Notes under the pieces: model-generated
Database searches by the model: none
Seen by the model: the letters and a program-made list of their open reading frames with translations, nothing else
Told to the model about the DNA's origin: nothing
Part shown: in pieces, positions 13,258 through 21,283 of the stretch
Numbering within the stretch: position 1 is the first letter of the stretch
Layout: each line of letters begins with the position of its first letter
From: a virus
IMG/VR virus record: IMGVR_UViG_3300045996_000126
Coordinates: 1-21,336 of that record
Reading direction: 5' to 3' (one strand)
Length of the DNA: 21,336 bases
Made by a program: the position numbers and the translations under genes

Positions 13258-13604
13258 GTGAAGTCGCCAAACGCCACCACAGAGACGTTCGCCCCCGTGG
13301 TGACTTTCCACGCGCCCGAAAGGCTGCGGGCATCGCCGAGATAGACAAAGAACGGCTTCAGATCCGATACGGACGAGGCCCCGCCGGCAAAGACGGTGAT
13401 CGACGAGCCGGAGCCATCCTTGATGCTTACCGCGCCGGGGGAGGTGGTGGCTGGGACAATGAGCAGCCCGCCCAGCCTGTCGCCTGCGCCGCCGGTCGCC
13501 CCCATAGCCTGATCCGATTGCGACGCAGCGATCGTCTCATAATCGCCCGCGCCGACCGCGAACACGTTCTGAAAGCCGCCACTCGGGTCAAAGTCTCTTG
13601 CCAT
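13254..13604 (-). CDS. Small beta-rich structural protein of unknown function (116 aa)
   Basis: The ATG at 13604 follows the adaptor TAG by one base. The product is Gly/Ala/Ser-rich with alternating strands: GGLLIVPATTSPGAVSIKDG, SITVFAGGASSVSDLKPFFVYLG and SGAWKVTTGANVSVVAFG. The pattern is a compact beta sandwich without cysteines or charged active site. I recall such proteins next to adaptors and capsid genes in alphaproteobacterial phages without assigned function; decoration or tail-base roles are possible. Confidence 0.65.
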   Translation of the reverse strand: MARDFDPSGGFQNVFAVGAGDYETIAASQSDQAMGATGGAGDRLGGLLIVPATTSPGAVSIKDGSGSSITVFAGGASSVSDLKPFFVYLGDARSLSGAWKVTTGANVSVVAFGDFT

Positions 13605-13605
13605 G

Positions 13606-14250
13606 CTAATAGCCTCGATTGATGTTGAAGGAGGAACGTGCGCTCCAGGGCTCGTCGCCAGTGGAGCGAAGCGGGGATATGCCCCTGCGGCGGGTTTCCT
13701 TGCGGAGGCGGCTCAGCGCCTCACCTTCAGCGGATGCGGCGAGCTGCACGCCTTCGACGTCGCGCCAGATGTCGCGGAACAGCAGGAAGCGGGTGCGCGC
13801 GGCTATGAGGTCCACCGCCTCGCTGGTCCAGATATTGGAAGCGCCGTCAGCCGGAAGGGCGGTGGACGCCAGCCCGAAGACGCTCAGCGAATAGGTCGCA
13901 TCCGGGATAGGCCAGAGCTGTATCGCGCCCTCATTCTCAGCCCAGCGCGTCGGCAGGCCCGTTTCGGTGCGATATTCGATCTCGTCGAGGTCGGCTTTTC
14001 TCAGCGTCTCGCCTGAATATGATACGGCGAGCGGGTAGCGGATGCCCGATGGCAGCGCGATCGTCGCCGTTGAGGCGGATGTGTTCCCCGATCCAGAGGC
14101 GCGGTTGAACCAGAACAGTTCATCCGAATAATATTCGACCGCCTGGGTCAAAGCGGTCGTGAGGGCGGTCTCAGCTTCGCCGCCAGATGCGATGTCGTCT
14201 TTGTTGGTCTCCAGCCGAATGCGCGTTTTGAGTTCGGCCAAGGTTGCCAT
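13606..14250 (-). CDS. Head-tail adaptor, P22 gp4/SU10-like
   Basis: The 214-residue product begins MATLAELKTRIRLETNKDD, the start helix usual in adaptor proteins of P22- and SU10-like phages. It then has a helical Tyr/Trp-bearing stretch (LTQAVEYYSDELFWFN), a beta part (ATIALPSGIRYPLAVSY), WAENEGAIQLWPIPDATYSLSVFGLA and a second helical part ending with Arg-rich residues. The C-terminus (PWSARSSFNINRGY) is probably extended and may reach into the portal or nozzle. P22 gp4 has 166 residues. It would form a dodecameric ring under the portal. Its ATG overlaps the preceding TGA as TGATG. Confidence 0.78.
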   Translation of the reverse strand: MATLAELKTRIRLETNKDDIASGGEAETALTTALTQAVEYYSDELFWFNRASGSGNTSASTATIALPSGIRYPLAVSYSGETLRKADLDEIEYRTETGLPTRWAENEGAIQLWPIPDATYSLSVFGLASTALPADGASNIWTSEAVDLIAARTRFLLFRDIWRDVEGVQLAASAEGEALSRLRKETRRRGISPLRSTGDEPWSARSSFNINRGY

Positions 14251-15470
14251 CAGACAAGCTCCCTTTCTCGCCAGACGGCGAAGGTGTTCTCACCCTCGAT
14301 GATTTCAGGGTCGGACAGCCCGCCTTGGTAATCGTCCCAGATGATGAGCGGCGCTTTCACTCGCTGGATGGCTACCGTGCGGTCGCTGATGTTCCGGGGT
14401 GGCCCGTCGATCACCAGCGCGTCGTAATCGCCGCCGGCAAAGTCGTACCATTTGCCGGCAAGCGGCTTGCAGACGATATTGGCCTTGAGATTGTAGCGGT
14501 CGAGCATCGCCTGGAGGTGCGAGGCCCACATGGGATCGTGCTCGAGTGCGGTTACCTCGCAGCCGGCCGCCGCCAAGACGAGCGTGGAGAGGCCAGAGCC
14601 GCATTCCAGCACGCGGCCGCGGCAAAGCTTGTAGATGTGAACCAGAAGCTCGGGCGATGCTGACCAGCCGTTCGCCCATCCCTTCGTCAGAGCGATGAAA
14701 TGCTCAGGCTTCGGGTCGCCAGATTTAAGCGCCAGCATGGCCTCGTGGAAGGCTTCGGCTAGTTCGGTAGCCTCAACGCCGTGCTTGCGCTTCCAGAATG
14801 CCCCTAGCGTGCCTGACCACGTCTTTGCGCCCGTATGGCTGAACTCCATCTCGGGATCGACGTAAATCCTGAACCCGGCCTCCCGCGCCTTGTAGCAGAA
14901 GGCGTAATCGCCGGAGCGGCGCTTGCCCCCCGAAATCGTGCGCTCGAATATGACCTTGTAGGGCACCGGGTCGCCGGCCTGCCCAATGAACCCCTGCGCC
15001 TTTTCGGCCAGTGTTTCGAGAACGTGGCGCCTGATGCGAAGGAAGCCGGTCGGAACGCCCTCGACCTCGATCAAGCCATCCTTATCGGCCCACAGCTCGC
15101 CAGGGAGCGTGAGAATGGGGAAGTCCTCGACGTCCTCCTTCTTGGGGTAGATACCCGCGTTGATGTCCCTGTCCGCCTCAACCAACCGGAGGAGGTTTTC
15201 GGGGGGGAAGCCCACGTCCGCGTCGATGAAGACGAGGTCGGTGCAATCAGTGCTAAGATACTGACGAACAAGGGAATTTCGGGCGTCATCGACGTGACAG
15301 TTCCCCGCCTCGGTGCACAGCGTGATGTTATAGCCCGCAGCGTCGAGAAGCTGAGCAGCCTCAAAGAAGCTGCTGAACGTCTGGGCGCTGATCTCCCCGT
15401 GGCAGGGGATGGCGATGAAGATGTGGGGGCCAGGACGAACCCGGCCCCGCACGGTAGTGACGAGAGGCAA
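14250..15470 (-). CDS. Glycosyltransferase-methyltransferase fusion in the capsid block (406 aa)
   Basis: The N-terminal part (about 15-217) is a GT-A type glycosyltransferase: IFIAIPCHG, then FIDADVG with the metal-binding Asp83-x-Asp85, VPTGFLRIRR at about 139-148, and SGDYAFCYKAREAGFRIYVD followed by His212. The C-terminal part (about 270-400) has a SAM-methyltransferase pattern: VLECGSGLSTLVLA at 287-300 (glycine loop), Glu310 after strand 2, and LVIDGPPRN at 352-360. It could add a sugar and methylate it, or modify a virion protein; the acceptor is unknown. The start is TTG at 15470 in the same frame as the previous gene, one sense codon after its TGA, with GAGAG about 8 bases upstream. 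The end couples to the adaptor by TGATG, so it belongs to the late operon. Confidence 0.8.
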   Translation of the reverse strand: MPLVTTVRGRVRPGPHIFIAIPCHGEISAQTFSSFFEAAQLLDAAGYNITLCTEAGNCHVDDARNSLVRQYLSTDCTDLVFIDADVGFPPENLLRLVEADRDINAGIYPKKEDVEDFPILTLPGELWADKDGLIEVEGVPTGFLRIRRHVLETLAEKAQGFIGQAGDPVPYKVIFERTISGGKRRSGDYAFCYKAREAGFRIYVDPEMEFSHTGAKTWSGTLGAFWKRKHGVEATELAEAFHEAMLALKSGDPKPEHFIALTKGWANGWSASPELLVHIYKLCRGRVLECGSGLSTLVLAAAGCEVTALEHDPMWASHLQAMLDRYNLKANIVCKPLAGKWYDFAGGDYDALVIDGPPRNISDRTVAIQRVKAPLIIWDDYQGGLSDPEIIEGENTFAVWRERELV

Positions 15471-15473
15471 GTA

Positions 15474-15734
15474 TCAGCTCTCGACAATCAGGTTAAGAGC
15501 GTCCAGCTTGTCCTGGAGCGATTGCACGCGAGCCACGAAGGCAAGCGCCGCGGTGGAGCTGGCGAACGCCCATTTGCCCGAGGTCGCAACCTGGGAAATG
15601 GTCGTGGTGCCGATCGCCGTAACGGTCGGCTGGACGATCGGGGTGGCCAAGCCGTAGAAACCGATCTTGTCGGTGGTCGAACGGCCGAAGTTCACACCAT
15701 CGTCGTTGCCCGTGCCGAGATATTCGACTGCCAT
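15474..15734 (-). CDS. Small head-fibre/decoration-like protein (86 aa)
   Basis: The ATG at 15734 has AAGGA about 8 bases upstream. The first 45 residues contain DDGVNFGRSTTDKIGFYG and TPIVQPTVTAIG, a phrase I associate with phage head-fibre proteins (the family including phi29 gp8.5) and other small capsid-surface proteins. The C-terminal half is a helix (AALAFVARVQSLQDKLDALNLIVE) able to trimerise. It directly follows the major coat gene and its terminator, the usual place for decoration proteins. The attachment role is inferred. Its TGA is in frame with the next gene. Confidence 0.68.
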   Translation of the reverse strand: MAVEYLGTGNDDGVNFGRSTTDKIGFYGLATPIVQPTVTAIGTTTISQVATSGKWAFASSTAALAFVARVQSLQDKLDALNLIVES

Positions 15735-15750
15735 TGATTTATTCCTTCAT

Positions 15751-15782
15751 GAAAGACGAAGGGCGGACCCGAAGGCCCGCCC
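15751..15782 (-). terminator. Terminator hairpin with UUCG loop after the coat gene
   Basis: On the minus strand GGGCGGGCC, loop TTCG and GGTCCGCCC form a 9-bp stem (15782-15761) with one G-U pair and a cUUCGg tetraloop, followed by TTCGTCTTTC. The T-tail is broken, so read-through to the downstream head genes is likely. Its place just behind the most highly expressed gene suits partial termination or protection of the coat message. Confidence 0.7.
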
Positions 15783-15792
15783 CTATTTGGGT

Positions 15793-16980
15793 TTAGTTGA
15801 AGTGCAGCCGGCTCGCGAACTGCGGGCGAAGCGTTTTGTAGCCGTAGAGGATGTCAACACGGCAGGGGAGGTTGTCGTTGTTGATGTCGTACTGGCGAAC
15901 AAGGCGAAGGCTGAGCCCGTCCATGTTCTCGCGGCGGCCGAAGTCCACCCCACCCGGCATGACCAGATCGGCCGTTGCGAAGGTGAAGGCTTCCTTCTGG
16001 TAAACCAGCGAGGTCGTCATGGCGTCCGACAGCGTACCGAAGAAGGTAACGTCCTTCGATGCACCCGCCGACACGATCGTCACGTTCTGCTTGGCGCCAG
16101 AGGTGATCGGCGTGGGCGAGACGGCCCATGCGCCGGTCGTGGTCTGCGCTGCGGTGGCGACGAACTGCTGGAGAACGCCAGTCGAGACCTTGGTCTCGGG
16201 ATGCACGCTGTAAACACCTTCAACGGTGAAGACATCGCCAACAGCAACAGTGCCGGAACCGCCGGTCGTGGTGATGGTGGCTGTGCCCGAGGTGATGCCG
16301 GTCGAGGTGTTCACGACATAGGACGTGTCGCCCGAACCACGAGTGTGCCCCGGCCACATCGTGTTTTCCACGAAGTCGAACCCGGAGGCGCGACCCATGT
16401 AGCCTTCCTTGTACTGCTTCCCGATCTCGCCGCCGTGGTTGAACAGGGTCTTGGTGTCCTTCACCAGATCGACCATGTCCTGCGAGTTCAAGTTCGCAGT
16501 GCGGTCGTTGGCGGGAGCAAGGCCGCGCTGCATCAGCACGCGAGCGTCGAGCACATCGGCATAGGTGATCGCGTTGCCGCTATCCCACACCGAATTGTAA
16601 ACGTCCTTATACATGCTCATCGCATCTGCCTCGACGCTTGCAGCGAGGACCGACATGGCCGGCTCGATGATGCGCTTCGAGAAGTCGTCAAGCGACAGGG
16701 TAAGCTCGGCGGATGAGAAGTTCATGCCGACGTGCTTCTGGCTGGAAATCGTCAGGGTTTGGCTCGTCTCTGGCGTGTCCTGCACATCCAGGGTCTTGCC
16801 GGTCGTGACAGTGTACTGATTGGGTTCACGAATCTTGAGGCTATCGCCGATCTTGGCGCCGGATTTGGCGAACGAATCGTCATATTGACGGTCGATTGAG
16901 CCGACGAAGTTCAGCTTCTGATGCAGGATGCGCAGCGCCTCCCGCGTTACCTTTGTGTCGGTAAGAATGGTGTTCGACAT
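15793..16980 (-). CDS. Major capsid (coat) protein, P22 gp5-like
   Basis: The 395-residue protein starts MSNTILTDTKVTREALRILH and has DRQYDDSFAKSGAKIGDSLKI and REPNQYTV at about 31-58, the hallmark N-arm region of P22-type coat proteins of the HK97 fold. QKHVGMNFSSAELTLSLDDF (81-100) and the long helix that follows (about 102-130) agree. Residues about 222-315 are a Thr/Val/Gly-rich beta insertion (DVFTVEGVYSVHPETK) in the place of the telokin-like insertion domain of P22 coat. The end (LPCRVDILYGYKTLRPQFASRLHFN) is also typical. P22 coat has 430 residues. It follows the scaffold gene and is followed by a strong hairpin. Confidence 0.92.
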   Translation of the reverse strand: MSNTILTDTKVTREALRILHQKLNFVGSIDRQYDDSFAKSGAKIGDSLKIREPNQYTVTTGKTLDVQDTPETSQTLTISSQKHVGMNFSSAELTLSLDDFSKRIIEPAMSVLAASVEADAMSMYKDVYNSVWDSGNAITYADVLDARVLMQRGLAPANDRTANLNSQDMVDLVKDTKTLFNHGGEIGKQYKEGYMGRASGFDFVENTMWPGHTRGSGDTSYVVNTSTGITSGTATITTTGGSGTVAVGDVFTVEGVYSVHPETKVSTGVLQQFVATAAQTTTGAWAVSPTPITSGAKQNVTIVSAGASKDVTFFGTLSDAMTTSLVYQKEAFTFATADLVMPGGVDFGRRENMDGLSLRLVRQYDINNDNLPCRVDILYGYKTLRPQFASRLHFN

Positions 16981-17008
16981 GGTGAAAAATTCTTTCTAGG
17001 AGAAAATG

Positions 17009-17022
17009 GCGTCTCACGACGC
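17009..17022 (-). other. Short GNRA-loop hairpin between scaffold and coat
   Basis: On the minus strand GCGTC, loop GTGA and GACGC form a 5-bp stem followed by CATTTTCTCC. The stem is short and the T-run weak, so it may be a leaky attenuator, an mRNA processing or stability element ahead of the coat gene, or chance. Confidence 0.35.
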
Positions 17023-17036
17023 GGGTTGGTTGGCGG

Positions 17037-17900
17037 TCAGCCCCCTTTGAGAAGCTGGGCGTTGCGGCGACGAGTCCATTCATCCACGCTCAAGCGGTCA
17101 TCCAGTCCTGCGGGCGGCGCGCTGCTGCGTCCGACCTTGGCTGCTGGAGTCACTTCCTGAGCCTTGACGATGCTCTTCGCCTTCTTTGTCTGCGCCTCGT
17201 GCTCGAACCACTTCACCGCTGCGTTGAGGGCAATGACGAGCTTGGGATCATCGATCCCGTCCAGATCCTGCTTTGAGAATCCGAAGTGCTTTTGTCCTGC
17301 CTCCACCAGCTTGGCGGCGTGCGTGGGCGACCACTCGGGGATGGCCTTGGCGATCTCAGCGGCGCCCTCTTCAAGTCGCTTGGCGGCTTCCCGCTGCTCG
17401 TTGACTGTGCGTTCCTGCTGGAGCCGTCCAAGGTTGGTTTCGGTCTGCGTGCGGGCATCCCGAAGGAGTTGGTATTGTGTGAACGCCTTTTGCGCCTCGA
17501 ACGGGTCTTGGTCGTGGTAAGCGTTCCAGTCTACCTTGGCGAACTGGGCCAATTGGTTGTCGATCGCGACTAGATTGCCGCGGGCCGATATCTCCTGCTC
17601 ACTGGCTTGCTGGAAGGCGGTGCGCTCGGCTTCTAAGCCCTTTGCACGTTCTGCCAGTTCCTGTGTTTTGCGGGTGTAATCGGCCTGCATCATCAGCTCG
17701 GGTTTCAGCCAGGCCGGAACCTTGGCTTTCTTCCCGTCACGCTCGATTTCCTCGAACTCTTCCTCTTCGGTTTCGGCCTGATCCTCGATGGGATTGCCGT
17801 CATCGTCGAGTAGCTGTTCGGGCTGTTCCTGAACCTCATTCTCGACTTCCGCTTCGGGCGTTTCGCCTTCGGCCAGATTGGTCGTTTCGGTTTCGTCCAT
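17037..17900 (-). CDS. Scaffolding protein
   Basis: The 287-residue protein has a strongly acidic N-terminus (residues 1-55, mostly Glu/Asp/Gln), then KKAKVPAWLKPELMMQADYTRKTQ at about 57-80, a motif common in podovirus scaffolds, and a long coiled-coil region (about 80-185). The C-terminus is basic (WTRRRNAQLLKGG), as in P22 gp8, where a basic helix-turn-helix docks on coat. P22 gp8 has 303 residues. There are no cysteines. It lies between portal and coat, the classical place. AAGGA precedes the ATG by 6 bases. Confidence 0.85.
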   Translation of the reverse strand: MDETETTNLAEGETPEAEVENEVQEQPEQLLDDDGNPIEDQAETEEEEFEEIERDGKKAKVPAWLKPELMMQADYTRKTQELAERAKGLEAERTAFQQASEQEISARGNLVAIDNQLAQFAKVDWNAYHDQDPFEAQKAFTQYQLLRDARTQTETNLGRLQQERTVNEQREAAKRLEEGAAEIAKAIPEWSPTHAAKLVEAGQKHFGFSKQDLDGIDDPKLVIALNAAVKWFEHEAQTKKAKSIVKAQEVTPAAKVGRSSAPPAGLDDRLSVDEWTRRRNAQLLKGG

Positions 17901-17944
17901 AAGTCCTTCTCTGGGATGTGCCGACGCCTCCCGACGTGGGCTAA

Positions 17945-19984
17945 TTAGGCCGCTGCTCTATCGCTTGGCGGCTCTGGATTGGGTTCAGGCTTCGTCGCCT
18001 GGATGCGGTCGGTATTTGCCTCGAATTGCTTTATTGCCAACTCCTGGCGCTTAAGCTCCAATTCCTGCGCTTTGAGCGCCAGTTCGGCACGCCTGTCCTC
18101 GCTCGCCTTGTTGGCCTCTTGTGCCTTCAGGCCGAGTTCGAGGCGTTTGGTCTCCTGATCGGCCTTCGCCGCGGCAAGCTGCTGCTCGAGCTGCTGGTAG
18201 GCCTGCATCCCCTCCTGAAGCTGCTGCTGCATCGCCTGCATCTGCTCCTGAACCTCGGGCGGGACCTGCGGTCCCTCGGCGCCACCTTCGAGCTTGTCCG
18301 CCGCCTCATCGGCTCCCGGCCAATCGGAGTTGCGCAGATACATCGGACCAAGCACCGTGGCAGCGTCGGGAACGGCGCGGATGACTTCGACAAGCTCGGC
18401 GCGGGCCTCTTCTCGCCTCGATGTGTAAGACGGGCCGGCCGCGACAGTGAGGTCATACTTGCCCGCCGTGAGATCGAACACGCCGCCAAGCACCTTGGAG
18501 CCCTCCATCTGCGGCTGTGGCGGCTGTCCCGGCGCGAGCTGCACAGTGGCGGGCTTCAAATCCTCGCCAAGGATGCGGATCATGCGCTCGGTGGAGTAGA
18601 CCTTTGGAATGAGGTCGAGCAGGATGCGGCCGCCGTGCCGGATAGAGCGCGATAGGTTGTCGATGAAGTGGAACGTCGAAACGTCGCCTTCGCGCTGCCG
18701 AGCCATGATGGCCTTGCCGCTGGTCTCGTTGCTTTTCGCTCCTAAGCTGGCGTCGTGAATGCCGATAATCGACTTCATGCCGTCCGAAGCCATCAGGGCT
18801 TCCTGGGCTGCCGCTGAGTAATGCGTCGGGAGGGGTTGGCGCTGCGGTATCTCGGCCCCATCCGGCACCATCAGGTAAGGATGAGAGGCGCTGTTCGCGG
18901 TGTTCCAGTTGGGGTCCAGCTCAAACGACTTCTCGTGCCCGATGAACGGCACCCGAGGTTGCAGCGCCAGCGCTTCGAGCGCAGTGTTCCGCATGTAGTT
19001 ATAGGTGCGCTGCTCACCCTTCGCATCGCGGATCAGGCTGCGGAAATGCCGCTTGCCGTCCTTGTCGATTACCTCGTCGCCATAGACAGGGACGATGGGG
19101 ATGTATTTGCCCGGCCATTTGACCGTCTTGAGCACTTCGGCGCCCGACATGATGCGCTGCGTGACCTTGAAGCTTTCGACCTCGCGCGGCTCGCCAACGG
19201 GTTCGATTCCGACAAGCTCTTCGGCTTTCTTCTCGTATTCCTCAAGCTTCATGATCGTGCCGTCAGACAGGGCAACGATGGCCCCCTTGACCTTCTCGCG
19301 GGTCCACCACTCGGCAACAATGACGTTATCGCCGTCAAGCCAGTCGGAGCAGTCTCGGAAGTCAGATTCCCAGTCGGTTTTCTCGGCGTTGGGATATTCA
19401 GTCTCGAACTCGTCCTTGGTCATGGTCGTGACCACGAAGGCTTCGTTCCAGTCGGAGCTGTCGGCGGCCTGCGAACGAGGATCGCCGTAGACCGTGAACG
19501 GGTTCATGACCCGCTCAATCACGATGTCCTGCTCGAAGGCGTCATCGGTCGTGTACGCGGTGTTGATGCGCCAGAAGCCGAAGCCCTGCCCCACTGCGTG
19601 CTCGATCGCCGTGTCGGTCGCAACGTCCGCGTCGGAGGTGACTTCGATGTTCCTGATCAGGCCATTGAGGATTTCAGCCGTGTGGGGATCGGCGCCGCTG
19701 TCCTGCGGGTGGACCTTGATGGAGGGCCTGTTCTGCCGCGCGTCGTTCACAACCTGCCGGATGAAGGTCGGCATCTTGTTGAACTGCTCGCACGGCTTAT
19801 GCTCCAGATCGCGCTGACGCTTGACGGCTTCGGGCCATTGCTTGCCGAGGCGCGCGAACTCCAGATCGTCCTTCGCCTCGATGTGGTTGTCATTCCACCA
19901 CTCGCGCGCGGCCTCGTACTGCTTGCGGGCCTGGACTAGAATGTCGTCCGTCTCGACAACAGCAGGGGCGGTCTTTTTAGCCAT
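17945..19984 (-). CDS. Portal protein, P22 gp1-like
   Basis: The 679-residue product has the usual P22-type portal order: an N-terminal helix pair with AREWWNDNHIEAKDDLEFARLGKQWP, then RPSIKVHP, a helical wing with GQGFGFWRI at 132-140, VMNPFTVYGDPRS at about 159-171, a beta part (KWPGKYIPIVPVYGDE), and the crown/stem region with RTYNYMRNTALEALALQPRVP. Residues about 575-664 are a Gln/Glu/Lys/Ala coiled coil, probably the C-terminal barrel tube inside the head. P22 gp1 has 725 residues. GGGGG precedes the ATG by 5 bases, right after the terminase stop. It forms the dodecameric DNA gate that docks with the terminase. Confidence 0.9.
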   Translation of the reverse strand: MAKKTAPAVVETDDILVQARKQYEAAREWWNDNHIEAKDDLEFARLGKQWPEAVKRQRDLEHKPCEQFNKMPTFIRQVVNDARQNRPSIKVHPQDSGADPHTAEILNGLIRNIEVTSDADVATDTAIEHAVGQGFGFWRINTAYTTDDAFEQDIVIERVMNPFTVYGDPRSQAADSSDWNEAFVVTTMTKDEFETEYPNAEKTDWESDFRDCSDWLDGDNVIVAEWWTREKVKGAIVALSDGTIMKLEEYEKKAEELVGIEPVGEPREVESFKVTQRIMSGAEVLKTVKWPGKYIPIVPVYGDEVIDKDGKRHFRSLIRDAKGEQRTYNYMRNTALEALALQPRVPFIGHEKSFELDPNWNTANSASHPYLMVPDGAEIPQRQPLPTHYSAAAQEALMASDGMKSIIGIHDASLGAKSNETSGKAIMARQREGDVSTFHFIDNLSRSIRHGGRILLDLIPKVYSTERMIRILGEDLKPATVQLAPGQPPQPQMEGSKVLGGVFDLTAGKYDLTVAAGPSYTSRREEARAELVEVIRAVPDAATVLGPMYLRNSDWPGADEAADKLEGGAEGPQVPPEVQEQMQAMQQQLQEGMQAYQQLEQQLAAAKADQETKRLELGLKAQEANKASEDRRAELALKAQELELKRQELAIKQFEANTDRIQATKPEPNPEPPSDRAAA

Positions 19985-19993
19985 CTATCCCCC

Positions 19994-21283
19994 TCATGCC
20001 ATCCATGCTCCCGGCCCTGCGTATCGTGCTGGCGCGGCCTTGCGCTTCGTGCTCGCCTCGCGATAGCCGACCGCGAAATAGCGGAAGGCGTCCGCGTAAT
20101 GGCTCGTCCAGTCGTGCAGCGGGTGCTGCCGGAACTCCTGCCGCTTCTCGTCATAATCGCGGCGGTACATGCGCAGCGCTTCGATCCCGTCCTTGCACTT
20201 GTCCTTGTCGAACCAGCACGTTGGGAGCAGCATGCGAACAGCCTGAATGCCGTCGGGAATGGGCAGGTTCGGACAGACCGTTACCTTGACGCCCAGTCCC
20301 TCCAAGACCTCTTTCCGGCTCTTACCAGTTCCAAGCTCCCGTACTTCGACGTCGTGAGGGAGATAGTGATTGCCCCAGAGGTAATCCCGCTCTTGGAGCC
20401 GCTTGGCGTACCAGTCGAGCCCGACGCCCTCGCCCTTCAGGACATCAATCACCCGGATTTCCCTGCCGTGAGGCTGGAGGAACCAAATGACCGTCGAGTC
20501 CGCCATGCCCAAATCCCATGCCGTGTGGACCGGGATGCGCGGGTCGTAGGGCACTGAGGTAATGCGCTCAGCCTCTTCGGCGGCGTTCATCTCCTTGCCG
20601 TAATATGCGCCTTTGACCGCCGCCTCGAACGAGCACTCATATTCCTGGGCGTACTCATCTTCGCCCATCATCTTTTGTGCATCCGCCAGTTCGGCAGCGT
20701 CGAGCAGGTTCGTTTCGCTGGCCCTAAGCTTGAGCGTGAACCAGTCGGCGTCGGTCTCGGCATTCACCCAGAGCGTGTGGAACGTGTTTTTGCCCTTGGG
20801 AGTACCAATGAAAACGGCCCAGCCCTTACGGTCCGATAGGGCGGGACGGATGACCTGCGACCAGACCGTGGGGTCCATATCGCCAAACTCATCGAGAACG
20901 GCGCCGTCCAGATATATACCCCTAAGCCGATCTGGATTATCGGCACCGTAAATACGTATCCGAGCGCCATTGTTGGGCAACTCCACCCAGAGCTCCGAAG
21001 CGTTGACTTTACGTTCGCCACCGAAGCACTCCGTATATTCAAGCAGATAGGTCCAGGCGATGTCCTTGGCCTGGTTAAGCTGCGGCGCGATGTAGGCAAA
21101 GCGTGGCGGTGGCTTGAGGTTGTCGCACGTAGCAGCGGCGCGGATCAGGTGATTGATACACGCGACCGTCTTGCCGGCTCGTCTGTGAGCCACCGCGATA
21201 GCCCAGCGTGTCGAAGTGTTGTGCAGCCCCATAAACGCCCGGCGCGGCGCGTAGGGCACTGTGATTACGTCGGCGGCAACCAC
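19994..21283 (-). CDS. terL: Terminase large subunit
   Basis: This 429-residue motor cuts and packages DNA into the prohead. The ATPase half has an adenine-binding YAPRRAFMGLH, Walker A HRRAGKT (33-39, Lys38), Walker B AVLDE (128-132, catalytic Glu132) and coupling motif IGTPKG (159-164). The nuclease half has AWDLGMADST with Asp257, a second acidic strand around Asp280, and HYADAFRYF with Asp398, the three metal ligands expected of the RNase H-like fold. P22 gp2 is slightly longer (499). The start at GTG 21283 is uncertain: the frame is open to the window edge, and AAGGA lies 16 bases upstream, too far to be a good site. The gene overlaps the preceding stop by 19 bases. Confidence 0.93.
   Translation of the reverse strand: MVAADVITVPYAPRRAFMGLHNTSTRWAIAVAHRRAGKTVACINHLIRAAATCDNLKPPPRFAYIAPQLNQAKDIAWTYLLEYTECFGGERKVNASELWVELPNNGARIRIYGADNPDRLRGIYLDGAVLDEFGDMDPTVWSQVIRPALSDRKGWAVFIGTPKGKNTFHTLWVNAETDADWFTLKLRASETNLLDAAELADAQKMMGEDEYAQEYECSFEAAVKGAYYGKEMNAAEEAERITSVPYDPRIPVHTAWDLGMADSTVIWFLQPHGREIRVIDVLKGEGVGLDWYAKRLQERDYLWGNHYLPHDVEVRELGTGKSRKEVLEGLGVKVTVCPNLPIPDGIQAVRMLLPTCWFDKDKCKDGIEALRMYRRDYDEKRQEFRQHPLHDWTSHYADAFRYFAVGYREASTKRKAAPARYAGPGAWMA

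Noticed and set aside
15667-16716. Plus-strand open frame (349 codons) opposite the coat gene
   Set aside because: Shadow of the coat gene: it has no ribosome site and a His/Arg/Gly-rich composition unlike a real protein.
18821-19939. Long plus-strand open frame (372 codons) opposite the portal gene
   Set aside because: It is fully antisense to a confident portal gene. GC-rich genes leave such antisense frames open, and its sequence is Arg/Asp/Leu-rich with no domain.
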